DNA of 64,000 nucleotides from Nitrincola tibetensis (GTDB taxonomy: Bacteria; Pseudomonadota; Gammaproteobacteria; Pseudomonadales; Balneatricaceae), in NCBI RefSeq assembly GCF_003284585.1, contig NZ_QKRX01000003.1:250540-314539 (forward strand). The letters are read 5' to 3'. Numbering within the stretch: position 1 is the stretch's first letter; every line of letters starts with the position of its first letter. The notes below the pieces were generated by a model, which made no database searches, was not told the DNA's origin, and worked only from the letters and a program-made list of their open reading frames with translations. Both the position numbers and the translations under genes were made by a program. Positions 53,127 to 62,189 of the stretch are shown in pieces.

Positions 53127-53763
53127 GGTTGGGTTAGATGTGCGTGGCTTGCATATTCGACGCGAATCACTTTCTTGGTGCTATGATTTTCAAATTGCTT
53201 CAGGGCAAATTTTGGCGGTTATGGGGGAAAGTGGGTGTGGCAAAAGCACCCTGTTGGATACTCTTGGTGGCTTTTACCCAGCAGACCAAGGGCAGATTAT
53301 TCTGGGAAAACAGTGTATTCAAACGCTAGATATTCGTTTGCGCCCAGTATCGACTTTATTTCAGCAGTATAATTTGTTTGAACATTTAAGTGTCGAGCAA
53401 AACCTTAAATTGGGATTTTCTAAAGCATCACCAACAGCGATTCAATGGCAACAAGTTGAGCAGGCCTTGGCACTATTGGGTGTCCAAGAACAACTTAAAC
53501 GAAAGCCTTCTTTGTTGTCGGGAGGTCAGCGTCAGCGCATTGCTTTAATTCGAGTGATGCTGCGTGAACAGCCAATCGTTTTATTGGATGAGCCCTTTAG
53601 TGCGCTGGATGCTCAAACACGAAAGCTTTGTGGAAACTGGGTGAAACAGATATGCCAAGAGCAGCAAAAAATAGTGCTAATGGTCACACATGAAGCGATG
53701 GATGCTGAGGCATGGGCCGATCAGACATTGTGGGTTCAGCCTTTACAGAGAACTGATGCCTGA
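53113..53763 (+). CDS. thiQ: Thiamine ABC transporter ATP-binding protein ThiQ
   Basis: Small ATPase of 216 residues. Walker [11 protein letters not shown]-loop LFQQYNLFEHLS, signature LSGGQRQRI, Walker B IVLLDEPFSALD and switch VTHE are present. The short length and the overlap with thiP are typical of ThiQ. It drives thiamine/TPP import with ThiB and ThiP. Confidence 0.92.
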   Translation: MSPNKVGLDVRGLHIRRESLSWCYDFQIASGQILAVMGESGCGKSTLLDTLGGFYPADQGQIILGKQCIQTLDIRLRPVSTLFQQYNLFEHLSVEQNLKLGFSKASPTAIQWQQVEQALALLGVQEQLKRKPSLLSGGQRQRIALIRVMLREQPIVLLDEPFSALDAQTRKLCGNWVKQICQEQQKIVLMVTHEAMDAEAWADQTLWVQPLQRTDA

Positions 53764-53793
53764 TCGGTTCGGTCAAGAATAACGAACAAGGGA

Positions 53794-53937
53794 CTATTTC
53801 CCAACACGCTCAATCGCTTGACCACCTCGTTGAACATCTTTACCAACGCCTTGAATGGTGTTGCAGCCTGCAAGGATGGAAGCGGTTAAAAGTACTAGAC
53901 AAATTAAAGCCGCTTTTTTTGTATCTTTAAAAGACAT
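53794..53937 (-). CDS. Entericidin-like small lipoprotein
   Basis: A 47-residue protein starting MSFKDTKKAAL, with a hydrophobic signal core, lipobox LAGC (likely lipidated C25) and a short mature part NTIQGVGKDVQRGG ending IERVGK. This is the entericidin A/B layout; those lipoproteins are linked with envelope stress and programmed lysis. GGGAG stands before the ATG. It is convergent with thiQ. Confidence 0.85.
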   Translation of the reverse strand: MSFKDTKKAALICLVLLTASILAGCNTIQGVGKDVQRGGQAIERVGK

Positions 53938-54077
53938 AGAACTTTCTCCCAACTGAATCATTTATTTAAGCGATTATAAAGCGAGATAGGGGTAAGCTAA
54001 AGTCTTGACTATATTATTTGAGCCTAGACGCTTAGCTCAGGTATGTCTTGCAGGCAAAAGCATCGTGATCATAAACA

Positions 54078-54121
54078 CCTTCGGCAAAAAGTGTGGCAAT
54101 GCACCCACTTGTTGCCGAAGG
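54078..54121 (-). terminator. Long hairpin downstream of large lipoprotein gene
   Basis: Perfect ten-base arms (54078-54087 and 54112-54121) with partial inner pairing (AGTG/CACT) begin 13 bases after the stop of the minus-strand lipoprotein gene. Only a short T-run follows. It is probably a terminator. Confidence 0.5.
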
Positions 54122-54133
54122 ATGTCGTTCCGA

Positions 54134-55855
54134 TTACTTCAGTTCAACCGCAAAACCGATTTCAAGACCATAATCATCCGCTTTTATCCAAAGCTCTGTA
54201 TTCTTATAGAGCGAAGAATAGCGAGATAATTCATTTCCGCTGAGCTCATCACCAAACGGACTCATTTGTTCAGCAAATGGAATCAGGGCTGAGTAAAAAT
54301 GGTCGGTCAGGTGTCCGTAAAGCATCAGTGGTTCGCTGTTGGATGGAGCCTTCAATGCATCCGAAATGACGGCAGGTGTATCAATACCAAAGCCAACGGT
54401 CAGCGCATCTGAGCTCATCGCTGCACTAACACTTGGCATACCTGGTGGTAGCATTTCAGGACTTAGATTTTTGACTTCACCATTATTGCTTAAACCAAGG
54501 GCTGCAATTTGAGGAACAAACGAGCTTGCCATGGATAAAAGACCTTGAGCATTCGGTGATGCAAGAGTCAGTAGGCCCGTTCCAGAAGGCTCATAATTCT
54601 GGATAAACAGGCTGTCAATACGCAGTTTTAAGCCAGTGATAGCGGGTGCTGACATCAGCAGCATAGGGTTGTTTAACGAGTCGCTGATGTCTGCCCACAT
54701 GCTGTTAATCCCTTGAAGGTCATCACAGTTAAAGGGAGCTTGTTGTACTTCTAACGCGTAGCGTTGGAAGGTTTGGATGAGGACGGGTAAGTTCAGTCCC
54801 AATCCAATACTGGCTAAGCTATCCGCTTGACCGAGCCCAGGAACATTGGCTGCAAAGGTTTTTAAGTCTGCCGCTAATGCCGAATCGGTTTCTAGGATGG
54901 TATTCATCTGGAAGCGATCAGGGCCATATTCTTTCATGCCAATCGTTAAACCAGGAAAGCGTTTGATCAGACGATCAATGTCTTGTTGGCACTCACCTGC
55001 ATCTAAAGCTGGCATTTCGACTGCATTAAATAACGCTTGGGATGCAATGTGTTCAGGTTGCGACAACTCAGAGAATAAGCGAGCAGACGACACTTGTCCC
55101 GCACCGTAAGGTGTAAAGGAGTGACGCTGTTCCAATTGAGCGAGCACTTGATTGTTGGCTAGGTTATCCGTTGGTTTGATCTGACCTAAAAGCGTCGCCA
55201 GAACATCATTGTCAGCTGTGCTGGGCAGCAACGTAAAGATCGCCTGCTGCTCGTGAATTGCTAAGACCAGCTCAACAGGCCATTCGTCACTGCCACCTAA
55301 AGACCAGTACTGGATATCTTCAAAGCGTTTTTTGATAGGAGTGAGGTTGGCATCTGTTAGAACGCGCTGAATCATGGTTTCAAAAGCGCTTTCATCATGT
55401 AGCTCTATTCTGAGCACTGGTACTAGGCCTAAACCATAAATAGCGGAGTGAGCGTTAGGTTTTAGTCCCGCATTGTGGAAGTCTTCAAGCGTCTTCAGAG
55501 CGGTGAGTTCTTTACCAATGGAGAGAGCAATATCCAGAATCATCGCTTCTTCAGACGAGTTTACTTGATCACGATAGTCACGCAGGGTTGCTAAATCTTC
55601 ATCTAAGTAGCGGAAATAGCCACTGCGTTCTATGAGTTCCAACGCATCCTTTTCGCTTAGAACTTCTCGGCTTGCGAAGAAGTAAGGGGAGCTGGATGGA
55701 ATGTAGCTCAGCAACCCTTCTGTGGTTGCGACCGAACTCTGCGGTGTTGATGGAGTCGGAGCTGACGTTTGAGTGTCAGACTCATTACTGCACCCCACCA
55801 AAAAGGTTGCGCAAAAAACGGCAGTAGCGAGGGAGCGAGCGTGAAACGTTTTCAT
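54134..55855 (-). CDS. Large hypothetical lipoprotein
   Basis: Protein of 573 residues with a lipoprotein signal peptide, lipobox LVGC and lipidated C22, followed by a Ser/Thr/Pro/Gln-rich linker and a long periplasmic part with repeated alternation of DUF3352-like alpha/beta segments. I recognise no catalytic motif. The frame is open to 55891; AGGA sits at usable distance only from the ATG at 55855. It stands alone between convergent and co-directional neighbours. Function unknown. Confidence 0.7.
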   Translation of the reverse strand: MKTFHARSLATAVFCATFLVGCSNESDTQTSAPTPSTPQSSVATTEGLLSYIPSSSPYFFASREVLSEKDALELIERSGYFRYLDEDLATLRDYRDQVNSSEEAMILDIALSIGKELTALKTLEDFHNAGLKPNAHSAIYGLGLVPVLRIELHDESAFETMIQRVLTDANLTPIKKRFEDIQYWSLGGSDEWPVELVLAIHEQQAIFTLLPSTADNDVLATLLGQIKPTDNLANNQVLAQLEQRHSFTPYGAGQVSSARLFSELSQPEHIASQALFNAVEMPALDAGECQQDIDRLIKRFPGLTIGMKEYGPDRFQMNTILETDSALAADLKTFAANVPGLGQADSLASIGLGLNLPVLIQTFQRYALEVQQAPFNCDDLQGINSMWADISDSLNNPMLLMSAPAITGLKLRIDSLFIQNYEPSGTGLLTLASPNAQGLLSMASSFVPQIAALGLSNNGEVKNLSPEMLPPGMPSVSAAMSSDALTVGFGIDTPAVISDALKAPSNSEPLMLYGHLTDHFYSALIPFAEQMSPFGDELSGNELSRYSSLYKNTELWIKADDYGLEIGFAVELK

Positions 55856-55913
55856 AAATGTCATTCCTGTGACCGAGTAAATGTTAAACAATCATTTTAA
55901 GATAGGTGCTATT

Positions 55914-56519
55914 TTAGCTTGCGCTCTGAATAAATCCATGTATTCCTGTTAAAACTATTTGAGAAGCCATCGCAGCTAGAATTAGCCCTGTGATTTTACT
56001 CAAAACGTTTAATCCCGTTCGTCCTAGAATTTTCTCCAGCCATGATGCCATGTGTAAACACACGAGGAGAAAGATTAAGGCTAAGAGTAGACCCGCTACT
56101 CCATATAAAATTTCAATGCCTTGCAGCTCTGCCCCGTAGACAAGAATGGCACCAATGGATGCAGGTCCGATAATGGTTGGAATGGCAAGTGGAACAACGG
56201 AAATATCGTCACGCTGCTCCTGTGGGACTTCGGCATTGGCTCGAACACCATCTCGAACGAGGCTTACAGCTGATAAAAACAGGAGAATGCCGGCGCCGAT
56301 TCGAAAAGAGTCGAGTGTAATACCTAACACGGTAAATAGTTGAGAACCAAAAAATAGTAAGATTAAACTAATGCAAAGCGCTGCAAAAACGGAGCGATTT
56401 GCAATTGAACGTCTGGCTTTGATCGTGTCCATTCGTGTCAGAGATAAAAACATCGAGACGACAAAGAAAGGCGCAAATAGGAATATAAATTTAATCCAGA
56501 TAGACAGGAGAATGGTCAT
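55914..56519 (-). CDS. MarC family integral membrane protein
   Basis: Membrane protein of 201 residues with six hydrophobic segments, matching the MarC (UPF0056) family. The conserved PLAIPTIIGPASIGAILV block lies in the middle and MASQIVLTGI near the end. The physiological role of MarC proteins is unknown. It follows the diguanylate cyclase gene by 27 bases and could be in the same transcript. Confidence 0.85.
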   Translation of the reverse strand: MTILLSIWIKFIFLFAPFFVVSMFLSLTRMDTIKARRSIANRSVFAALCISLILLFFGSQLFTVLGITLDSFRIGAGILLFLSAVSLVRDGVRANAEVPQEQRDDISVVPLAIPTIIGPASIGAILVYGAELQGIEILYGVAGLLLALIFLLVCLHMASWLEKILGRTGLNVLSKITGLILAAMASQIVLTGIHGFIQSAS

Positions 56520-56546
56520 AGGGGCTTTTAATAGTAAGGTCTGTTG

Positions 56547-58175
56547 TTAAGATGAGAGATCATCAGCATCTTGTCGATATGTTTGGATATTGACCATTTC
56601 AAAACGTGATTTTCCGCTTTTTTTGGCCTTATACATCGCAGTATCGGCTTTTTTGAGTAGATTGTGAAGAGGGATATCGGTTTGTTCAGTATAGACAACG
56701 CCTATACTGGCTGTGATGCTAACGGTTTGCTGGTTTGAAAGCGTATAGGGGTGTGCGATGGCATCTAAAATTTTACCTGTGACGCGGGCAGCCTTTTCAT
56801 CAGAGAGTAAGTCATATAAAACGACAACAAACTCATCACCACCGAGCCTGACACAAATATCGCCTTTTCTAACTGCATTAATGAGTTGAGCGCCAACATG
56901 TATTAAAAGCTCATCTCCGGCATCATGTCCGTACTCATCATTGATGGGTTTAAAGCCATCGAGATCGATAAGTATTAAAGCGGTTCCGGCATTCTGAGAT
57001 TCGGTGAGCAGTCGCTCAAATTTAAGCTCTAATCCTCTGCGGTTTAATAAGCCTGTGAGTTTGTCTACTTGAGCGGCTTCTAACGCCCGTTCTTCAGATA
57101 GTTTGGTATTGGTAATGTCGTTAATGACGCCCTGGATATAGCCTTCTTCAACGAGGCTAAGGACTAAGTGTAGCCAGCAAACCTTTTGGTTGGCGGTGAG
57201 TGTTCGTAGCTCAGTATGCACGGGCATTTCTGTTGATAATAGGGTTTCTATATTGTGTTGAAAGCGTTTGCTCTCCAGCTTTAATAAGGAATTTAGATGA
57301 ATTTGATGATGGTCGATACCCTTAATACCAAAAATATTCGCAAACCAAGGGTTCCAGTCGATCAGCTCGCCAGTTTGCTTAAAGGTAAAAATACCGGTTT
57401 CTGCATTCTCAAAAATTAAGTGCCATTTACGCTCAGCCAAGGCATGGGTGTCTCTAAGTTCACGTTCAGTGTTTAATAGCTGGCGCATTTGGGTAATGAT
57501 CAGATTAATATCCGATGAAAGCTTACCGATCTCATCTTTTTTATGCCCTGCAGGGGGAGTGATTTGCAGTTGGCTATCTATATTTAGCTCATGTAAAGCG
57601 ATTGATAATTGACGGATGGGACGCGTCACAATAAAGGTGACTGCTAAAGCAACGGCGATCAGAAGGCTAGCAACCACAGAAATCAGAATGGCACCGATAA
57701 ATCGAGAGAAGGTACGTGCATCTTCACGTAAGCGGTCAGCTGCTGGGAGAATTGATAACTCACCTATAAGTTCATTGGCATCAAAGGGGGAGTAAAGTGG
57801 CAATGAAATACGTTCCATCCCTCTTGAGGATCTAAGATGAGTTTCCTCAAGAAAAATTAACTGTATTGTCGAATCACGAAGTTCAACTTCCGCTACACTC
57901 CTGTTTTGGATGAGTCCTTCTGCGACTTCTTTAGCTAACTGAAAGTCTTGGGCAAAGGCCGCAACTTTTGCGGTTCCCTCTACGGCCAGCATCAGCTCAA
58001 AAAGACCTTGTTGCAGGCGTTGGTTTTCTCGATGTTCTATCATATTGTGGCTAATGAAAGCGACTACTAGACCAAAGACTGTTCCAATTAAAAATATGAT
58101 GAGAGTGGTGCGAACCACGATGCTCGCCTTAAACGACAGAGGTCTATTTTGAGATGTAGAGGTGTCATTATTCAA
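56547..58175 (-). CDS. Membrane diguanylate cyclase (HAMP-PAS-GGDEF)
   Basis: Cyclic-di-GMP synthase of 542 residues. Two membrane helices (about 18-42 and 157-184) enclose a periplasmic sensor domain; a HAMP region (about 182-235), a PAS domain (about 248-360) and a GGDEF domain (motif 445-449) follow. The inhibitory I-site RKGD (436-439) is intact, so product feedback is likely. Its start overlaps the end of the binding-protein-like gene by eight bases, indicating coupled expression. Confidence 0.9.
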   Translation of the reverse strand: MNNDTSTSQNRPLSFKASIVVRTTLIIFLIGTVFGLVVAFISHNMIEHRENQRLQQGLFELMLAVEGTAKVAAFAQDFQLAKEVAEGLIQNRSVAEVELRDSTIQLIFLEETHLRSSRGMERISLPLYSPFDANELIGELSILPAADRLREDARTFSRFIGAILISVVASLLIAVALAVTFIVTRPIRQLSIALHELNIDSQLQITPPAGHKKDEIGKLSSDINLIITQMRQLLNTERELRDTHALAERKWHLIFENAETGIFTFKQTGELIDWNPWFANIFGIKGIDHHQIHLNSLLKLESKRFQHNIETLLSTEMPVHTELRTLTANQKVCWLHLVLSLVEEGYIQGVINDITNTKLSEERALEAAQVDKLTGLLNRRGLELKFERLLTESQNAGTALILIDLDGFKPINDEYGHDAGDELLIHVGAQLINAVRKGDICVRLGGDEFVVVLYDLLSDEKAARVTGKILDAIAHPYTLSNQQTVSITASIGVVYTEQTDIPLHNLLKKADTAMYKAKKSGKSRFEMVNIQTYRQDADDLSS

Positions 58176-58605
58176 TCAAGGTTACCACTCTGAGTTCGTC
58201 AGCTACGAGATCGGCTGGGCTGTAAGAAATGGCATTGTTATATAGTTCTAGTTGATTTTTCAGCTCTTGGAAAGAAAAGACCTGTCTTGGTGGTCGAGTT
58301 TTTCCGGAAAAGCGCAATCTTGCCCAGTAGGCGTTGATTTCGGATATGTCTCTATCGACTAAGTCGCGATAAAATTCAGAACGATAGGGTTGAAAGTCGA
58401 TAACCTCAATGATTCCAGTATGCGGAAGACTTTTAACACGACCAAAAAATAGGTGTACGGCTTGTTGTTTTGTGATTTCAGTAATTTGGCTATTCTTATG
58501 AACAACTAGCACGAGATTGTTCGACTCAGCCAATAGTGTCTTCATCGGAGCAGAAGCGATTAGTAGGATCAAAAATGTGTGCACCGCGAAGATCTTGGAC
58601 TTCAT
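58168..58605 (-). CDS. Phosphate ABC-type substrate-binding-like periplasmic protein
   Basis: Exported protein of 145 residues with a signal peptide (to about residue 26). The mature part (VHKNSQITEITKQQAVHLFFGR and GIIEVIDFQPYRSEFY, AYWARLRFSGKTRPP) is the half-size PstS-like fold that often stands before GGDEF proteins. It may sense a ligand for the cyclase encoded next. It starts exactly at the end of the porin gene and overlaps the cyclase gene, forming a three-gene operon. Confidence 0.8.
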   Translation of the reverse strand: MKSKIFAVHTFLILLIASAPMKTLLAESNNLVLVVHKNSQITEITKQQAVHLFFGRVKSLPHTGIIEVIDFQPYRSEFYRDLVDRDISEINAYWARLRFSGKTRPPRQVFSFQELKNQLELYNNAISYSPADLVADELRVVTLIE

Positions 58606-59843
58606 TAGAAAATATAATCCAGTGAAAGAGAGTATAAATTCAGGTTTTTGTTACGCAGTAGTGGCGTGTCGAAATCTTTTAGCAGTGCAGATTTATCGGC
58701 CTCTATCCGATCGAATTGAAACTTTAGTGCGGCCGAGGGTGTGACATCATAACGTAAACCAAGGGTTAAGGTTTTTTTATCTGTGGCTAAATAACGCGTT
58801 GCCAAAGTATAGGTTGTTTCAGCTTGCGAAAGATCGGGTAGGCCGGGACCGCTAGGAAATGATAAGGGTTTATCTTTCGGAGTAATATTGATGTAAGAAA
58901 AGCCAACATATGGCTTAAACTGACCCACGCGATAACTGCTTTCCAACATTGCCGCCCAGCCATCATTGGATGGAAAGGTAGAATAATTAAACTTCGTGGC
59001 GATGAAAGTGTGTGAGTAAGGGCCTTTGTCCCATTTTCCACCGATTCCCAAAAAGCTAATCTTACTGTTGCGTTCAAGCTCGTCAGCATAGCCAGTCGCT
59101 GCCGACAACCCAGGAAATGGCAAGCGTCCAAGGGCTCTTAAGTCGTTGGCCGTATTTTCGTAATCGTTGGCGTTTCTTCGGTGTATTTGTCCAATAGCGA
59201 AGCGCATGGATACGTCGGCACTTGACCAATCGAAGGTTGCACCGTAAACGTATCCCTTACCCGCCGAAAAGGATCGATCTTGAAGAAAGTAATTGCCTCT
59301 AACTCGTCCCGCATATACTTTCGTTTTGAAAATAAAATCATTAATTGAAAGCGGGATAACATAATCAAACCCATCAAAATGGTCGTACATAATTTGACCA
59401 TAGATATCGGGTGAGGGTCGAATGCTTGTATACGCGTAGCCTAAATGACGAGAGTCACCGTCTGTGTATATGTCAAGACTCAAGCGTCCTAATCGTAGTT
59501 CATGGCTGTTATCGAATTGATATTTAGTAAAGGCGAAAGGAATCATGGGTGCCCAGCGTCCTTTATCGTCCAGCCTCAAGACCGATTGAGCCATAAAATA
59601 CAGCTTGGGGTGGGCTTCATATCCAATTTGCAGGCCTAAATTGCTATCGGTATTGGTGTTTAAATGACCACTGCGCGCATAACGAGCTTGCTCAAGATTG
59701 CGCCGATAACCCACCCCATCCTGAGTGTGATGTGTGATGCCAAGAGAGCCAAAGCCATTAATGTGCCAAGGACGTTCGTTGGCAGAACTTGCAAAGGAGG
59801 CCGTCATACAGAGGGTTGCAATAATAAAGAAAAAAGTCTTCAT
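58605..59843 (-). CDS. Outer membrane porin-like beta-barrel protein
   Basis: Exported protein of 412 residues with a signal peptide ending SFASSA. The mature part is rich in alternating aromatic/polar strands (GFGSLGITHH, LGLQIGYEAHP, ELRLGRLSLDIY) and ends with SLDYIF, the terminal phenylalanine signature of outer membrane barrels. It resembles the porin-like proteins commonly found before a small PstS-like gene and a GGDEF gene. The transported substrate is unknown. Confidence 0.82.
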   Translation of the reverse strand: MKTFFFIIATLCMTASFASSANERPWHINGFGSLGITHHTQDGVGYRRNLEQARYARSGHLNTNTDSNLGLQIGYEAHPKLYFMAQSVLRLDDKGRWAPMIPFAFTKYQFDNSHELRLGRLSLDIYTDGDSRHLGYAYTSIRPSPDIYGQIMYDHFDGFDYVIPLSINDFIFKTKVYAGRVRGNYFLQDRSFSAGKGYVYGATFDWSSADVSMRFAIGQIHRRNANDYENTANDLRALGRLPFPGLSAATGYADELERNSKISFLGIGGKWDKGPYSHTFIATKFNYSTFPSNDGWAAMLESSYRVGQFKPYVGFSYINITPKDKPLSFPSGPGLPDLSQAETTYTLATRYLATDKKTLTLGLRYDVTPSAALKFQFDRIEADKSALLKDFDTPLLRNKNLNLYSLSLDYIF

Positions 59844-59861
59844 ACGAACGGCCTTTGGTTG

Positions 59862-60521
59862 CTACAAAAACAGGAAGTTACTGATCAACTCTTTTCCGCC
59901 CTCCGTAGCAAATGACTCTGGGTGAAATTGTATACCATAAATCGGATAAGTCTTATGTTTTACCGCCATTATTTCAAAGCTTTCTGCAGAGATAGAGCGA
60001 GACGTATCTCGGAGTTCATCAAGTGAAATATCTCCTGTAATGGCCGTGATCTCCAGCTCATTCGGAAAACTGGCGTATTCAGCCATCAATGAATGATAGC
60101 GCATGATTTCGAGTTGATCAGGGATGTTACGAAAGAGATCTTGATGATGGTGAGAAATGGCGCTAATTTTGCCATGCATTGGGAGTGGTGCTTTGATGAT
60201 TTTGCCACCAAAAACATGCACGATGCCTTGCATACCTAAGCATACACCTAATAACGGAATCTTAGGGCCTAGCTCTTTAATGACTTGCGCACAGACGCCA
60301 AAGTAGTGCTCATCATCCGGTGAGCCTGGGCCCGGTGAAATAATGATCCTATCCGGTTGCAGTGCTTGGATCTCTTCAAGTGTTATCTCATTGTTGCGTT
60401 TGACCCAAACGTCAAACTCACTGATCACTCCAGCATTGCAGGCACTGCTTAAAATCTCACCGATGTATTGGTATAGGTTGTAGGTAAACGAATCATAGTT
60501 ATCAACAATCAATACTTTCAT
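59862..60521 (-). CDS. trpG: Anthranilate synthase component II (glutamine amidotransferase)
   Basis: Class I glutamine amidotransferase of 219 residues. The catalytic triad C94 (GVCLGMQG), H200 and E202 (FHPESF) and the oxyanion GPGSP are present. It supplies ammonia to TrpE. A sequence of this kind can also serve PabB, but the ATGA overlap with trpE and the trpR gene make the tryptophan pathway the likely one. Last gene of trpR-trpE-trpG. Confidence 0.9.
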   Translation of the reverse strand: MKVLIVDNYDSFTYNLYQYIGEILSSACNAGVISEFDVWVKRNNEITLEEIQALQPDRIIISPGPGSPDDEHYFGVCAQVIKELGPKIPLLGVCLGMQGIVHVFGGKIIKAPLPMHGKISAISHHHQDLFRNIPDQLEIMRYHSLMAEYASFPNELEITAITGDISLDELRDTSRSISAESFEIMAVKHKTYPIYGIQFHPESFATEGGKELISNFLFL

Positions 60522-61915
60522 TTTGCGGATTCCTGGCTGCTCGTGAACATCTCTAATGCCTTACGTGTACCTGCAAACTTACGTCGAATTTCCTCATACT
60601 CATCTGCAGGATTCGAGTCATAGACATTGCCGCCACAGGTTTGAACATAGGCTTGGTTGCCTTTGGCAAAGACGGTACGAATTGGAATAGCAAAGGTACA
60701 ATCACCATTGAATGAGAAGTTCCCCACGGCACCACCGTATGGACCACGACCATCGGTTTCGAGGTCGTCAATGATTTTCATGGCTTCAATTTTAGGGGCA
60801 CCGGTTAGTGTACCTGCCGGGAAATTACTGGCCAGTGCTGAAAACATGTCTTCTTTTTCGTCGATGATCCCAACAATTTCACTGGAAATGTGTTGTACAT
60901 GGCTAAAGCGTTTGATGTCCATCAGACTGCGGACTTTGACTGTACCAAAGCGTGCGACACGGCCAATATCGTTGCGGTGTAAATCAACGATCATATTGTG
61001 TTCAGCAATTTCTTTAGGATCGTTTAATAGCACTCGGGCTAGAGCTGTGTCCTCTTGAGCATCTTTACCACGTCGAGTAGTGCCAGCGAGAGGGAAGGTT
61101 TCCATCTCACCTTGGCGCAGTCTAAACAAGAGTTCAGGGCTGGCACCGATGAGTTTCTGGTCATCAAATTTTAGGTAGTACATCTGCGGTGAAGGATTGA
61201 CCTCGCGCAGTTGCTCATACATATTGAGTGTGTCACCTTCAAAGCGTAGGTACTTTTTGAAGCCGACTTCGCACTGAAAAATCTTACCTTCAATAATATC
61301 CTGCTTAACCTTCATCACGGCCTGAGCATGCTCTTGTTCGGTCATGGTTTCATGTGTGAATTCAATGCGTAAGGGCCCCATACCTTCAAAAGGCGTTGCC
61401 ATTATTTCGTGAATAAGTTGGATACGATTTTCGCTGTAGTAAAAATAAATGATCTCGCCCGTCATTTTGTCGAGAATCAGTCCATCTTTATAAAGCCCAA
61501 AGCGGAAGGATTCAAACCAATCGTTGGTTTTCAGCGATAATGAGGGTTCGAAGTAGCTCATCGCATCGTAGCTAATGTAGCCCGTTAAACCACCGGCATA
61601 CTTTCGTGAAATGATGTCTTGCGGCATAATTTCGCGCAGCAAGTAGTATGGATTCTCACTCTCGTAGTGCTCTTTGTTGCCTAGGCGATCTTCGATTGTA
61701 AGCTGCTTACCCTTGGCGTAGAGCAATTGTTCTGGATCAAAGCCAATAATAGAGTGACGTGAAAAATGACTGTCCTCACCCAAAGACTCCAACATAAAAC
61801 AATGAGTGAAGCGTTTTTCGATTTTGCAGAACAAATCAAAAAAATCGCAGTCAGTCGTTAGTGTGATGTAGTGTGGCTTACGAGGAAGCTCGATTTTTTT
61901 CGGTCGGTTAGACAT
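60518..61915 (-). CDS. trpE: Anthranilate synthase component I
   Basis: Chorismate-utilising enzyme of 465 residues. The N-terminal MLES (LLES-type) tryptophan feedback motif, the PLAGTTRRG segment, LARVLLNDPKEIAEHNMIVDL, RNDIGRV and FPAGTLTGAPK-like catalytic blocks are visible. It is shorter than E. coli TrpE (about 520). It makes anthranilate with TrpG, encoded downstream with a four-base overlap. trpR lies 12 bases upstream in the same direction. Confidence 0.92.
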   Translation of the reverse strand: MSNRPKKIELPRKPHYITLTTDCDFFDLFCKIEKRFTHCFMLESLGEDSHFSRHSIIGFDPEQLLYAKGKQLTIEDRLGNKEHYESENPYYLLREIMPQDIISRKYAGGLTGYISYDAMSYFEPSLSLKTNDWFESFRFGLYKDGLILDKMTGEIIYFYYSENRIQLIHEIMATPFEGMGPLRIEFTHETMTEQEHAQAVMKVKQDIIEGKIFQCEVGFKKYLRFEGDTLNMYEQLREVNPSPQMYYLKFDDQKLIGASPELLFRLRQGEMETFPLAGTTRRGKDAQEDTALARVLLNDPKEIAEHNMIVDLHRNDIGRVARFGTVKVRSLMDIKRFSHVQHISSEIVGIIDEKEDMFSALASNFPAGTLTGAPKIEAMKIIDDLETDGRGPYGGAVGNFSFNGDCTFAIPIRTVFAKGNQAYVQTCGGNVYDSNPADEYEEIRRKFAGTRKALEMFTSSQESAK

Positions 61916-61927
61916 GATGAACTCTTG

Positions 61928-62170
61928 TTAGTCACGTTTGAGCGCACGAGCGCCACGGGAAACGGTTGCGATACCCACACCGAGCTGCTCAGCAATTTTG
62001 CGCTGAGGAATACCCGCTTGCAGCATTTTTAGAATCTGGAGGCGTTTAGGAATTTCATTAAGTTCAGCGGGCGTGAGCAAACTTTCCAGTAGGCTCATCA
62101 GACTATCATGACTATCGGCCGCTAAAATCGCATTCAAAAACGCCTCGGTATAAGGGTCTTTTGTATTCAT
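61928..62170 (-). CDS. trpR: Trp operon repressor TrpR (short form)
   Basis: Tryptophan-dependent repressor of 80 residues; E. coli TrpR has 108. The helix-turn-helix region (IPQRKIAEQLGVGIATVSRGARALK) and LTPAELNEIPKRLQIL upstream of it match TrpR; the E. coli C-terminal helix is absent. It is the first gene of the operon, and a perfect trp half-operator palindrome abuts its ATG, so it probably represses itself and trpEG. No ribosome site is visible before the ATG. Confidence 0.9.
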   Translation of the reverse strand: MNTKDPYTEAFLNAILAADSHDSLMSLLESLLTPAELNEIPKRLQILKMLQAGIPQRKIAEQLGVGIATVSRGARALKRD

Positions 62171-62180
62171 GTACTAGTAC
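62171..62180. promoter_or_regulatory. TrpR operator at trpR start
   Basis: GTACTAGTAC, a perfect palindrome with the ACTAGT core of the trp operator, touches the trpR ATG directly. TrpR bound here would block both initiation and passage of RNA polymerase. Confidence 0.72.
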
Positions 62181-62189
62181 GCTATCACA

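Noticed and set aside
61916-61927. trp leader peptide and attenuator before trpE
   Set aside because: Only 12 bases separate trpR and trpE; there is no room for a leader peptide or terminator.
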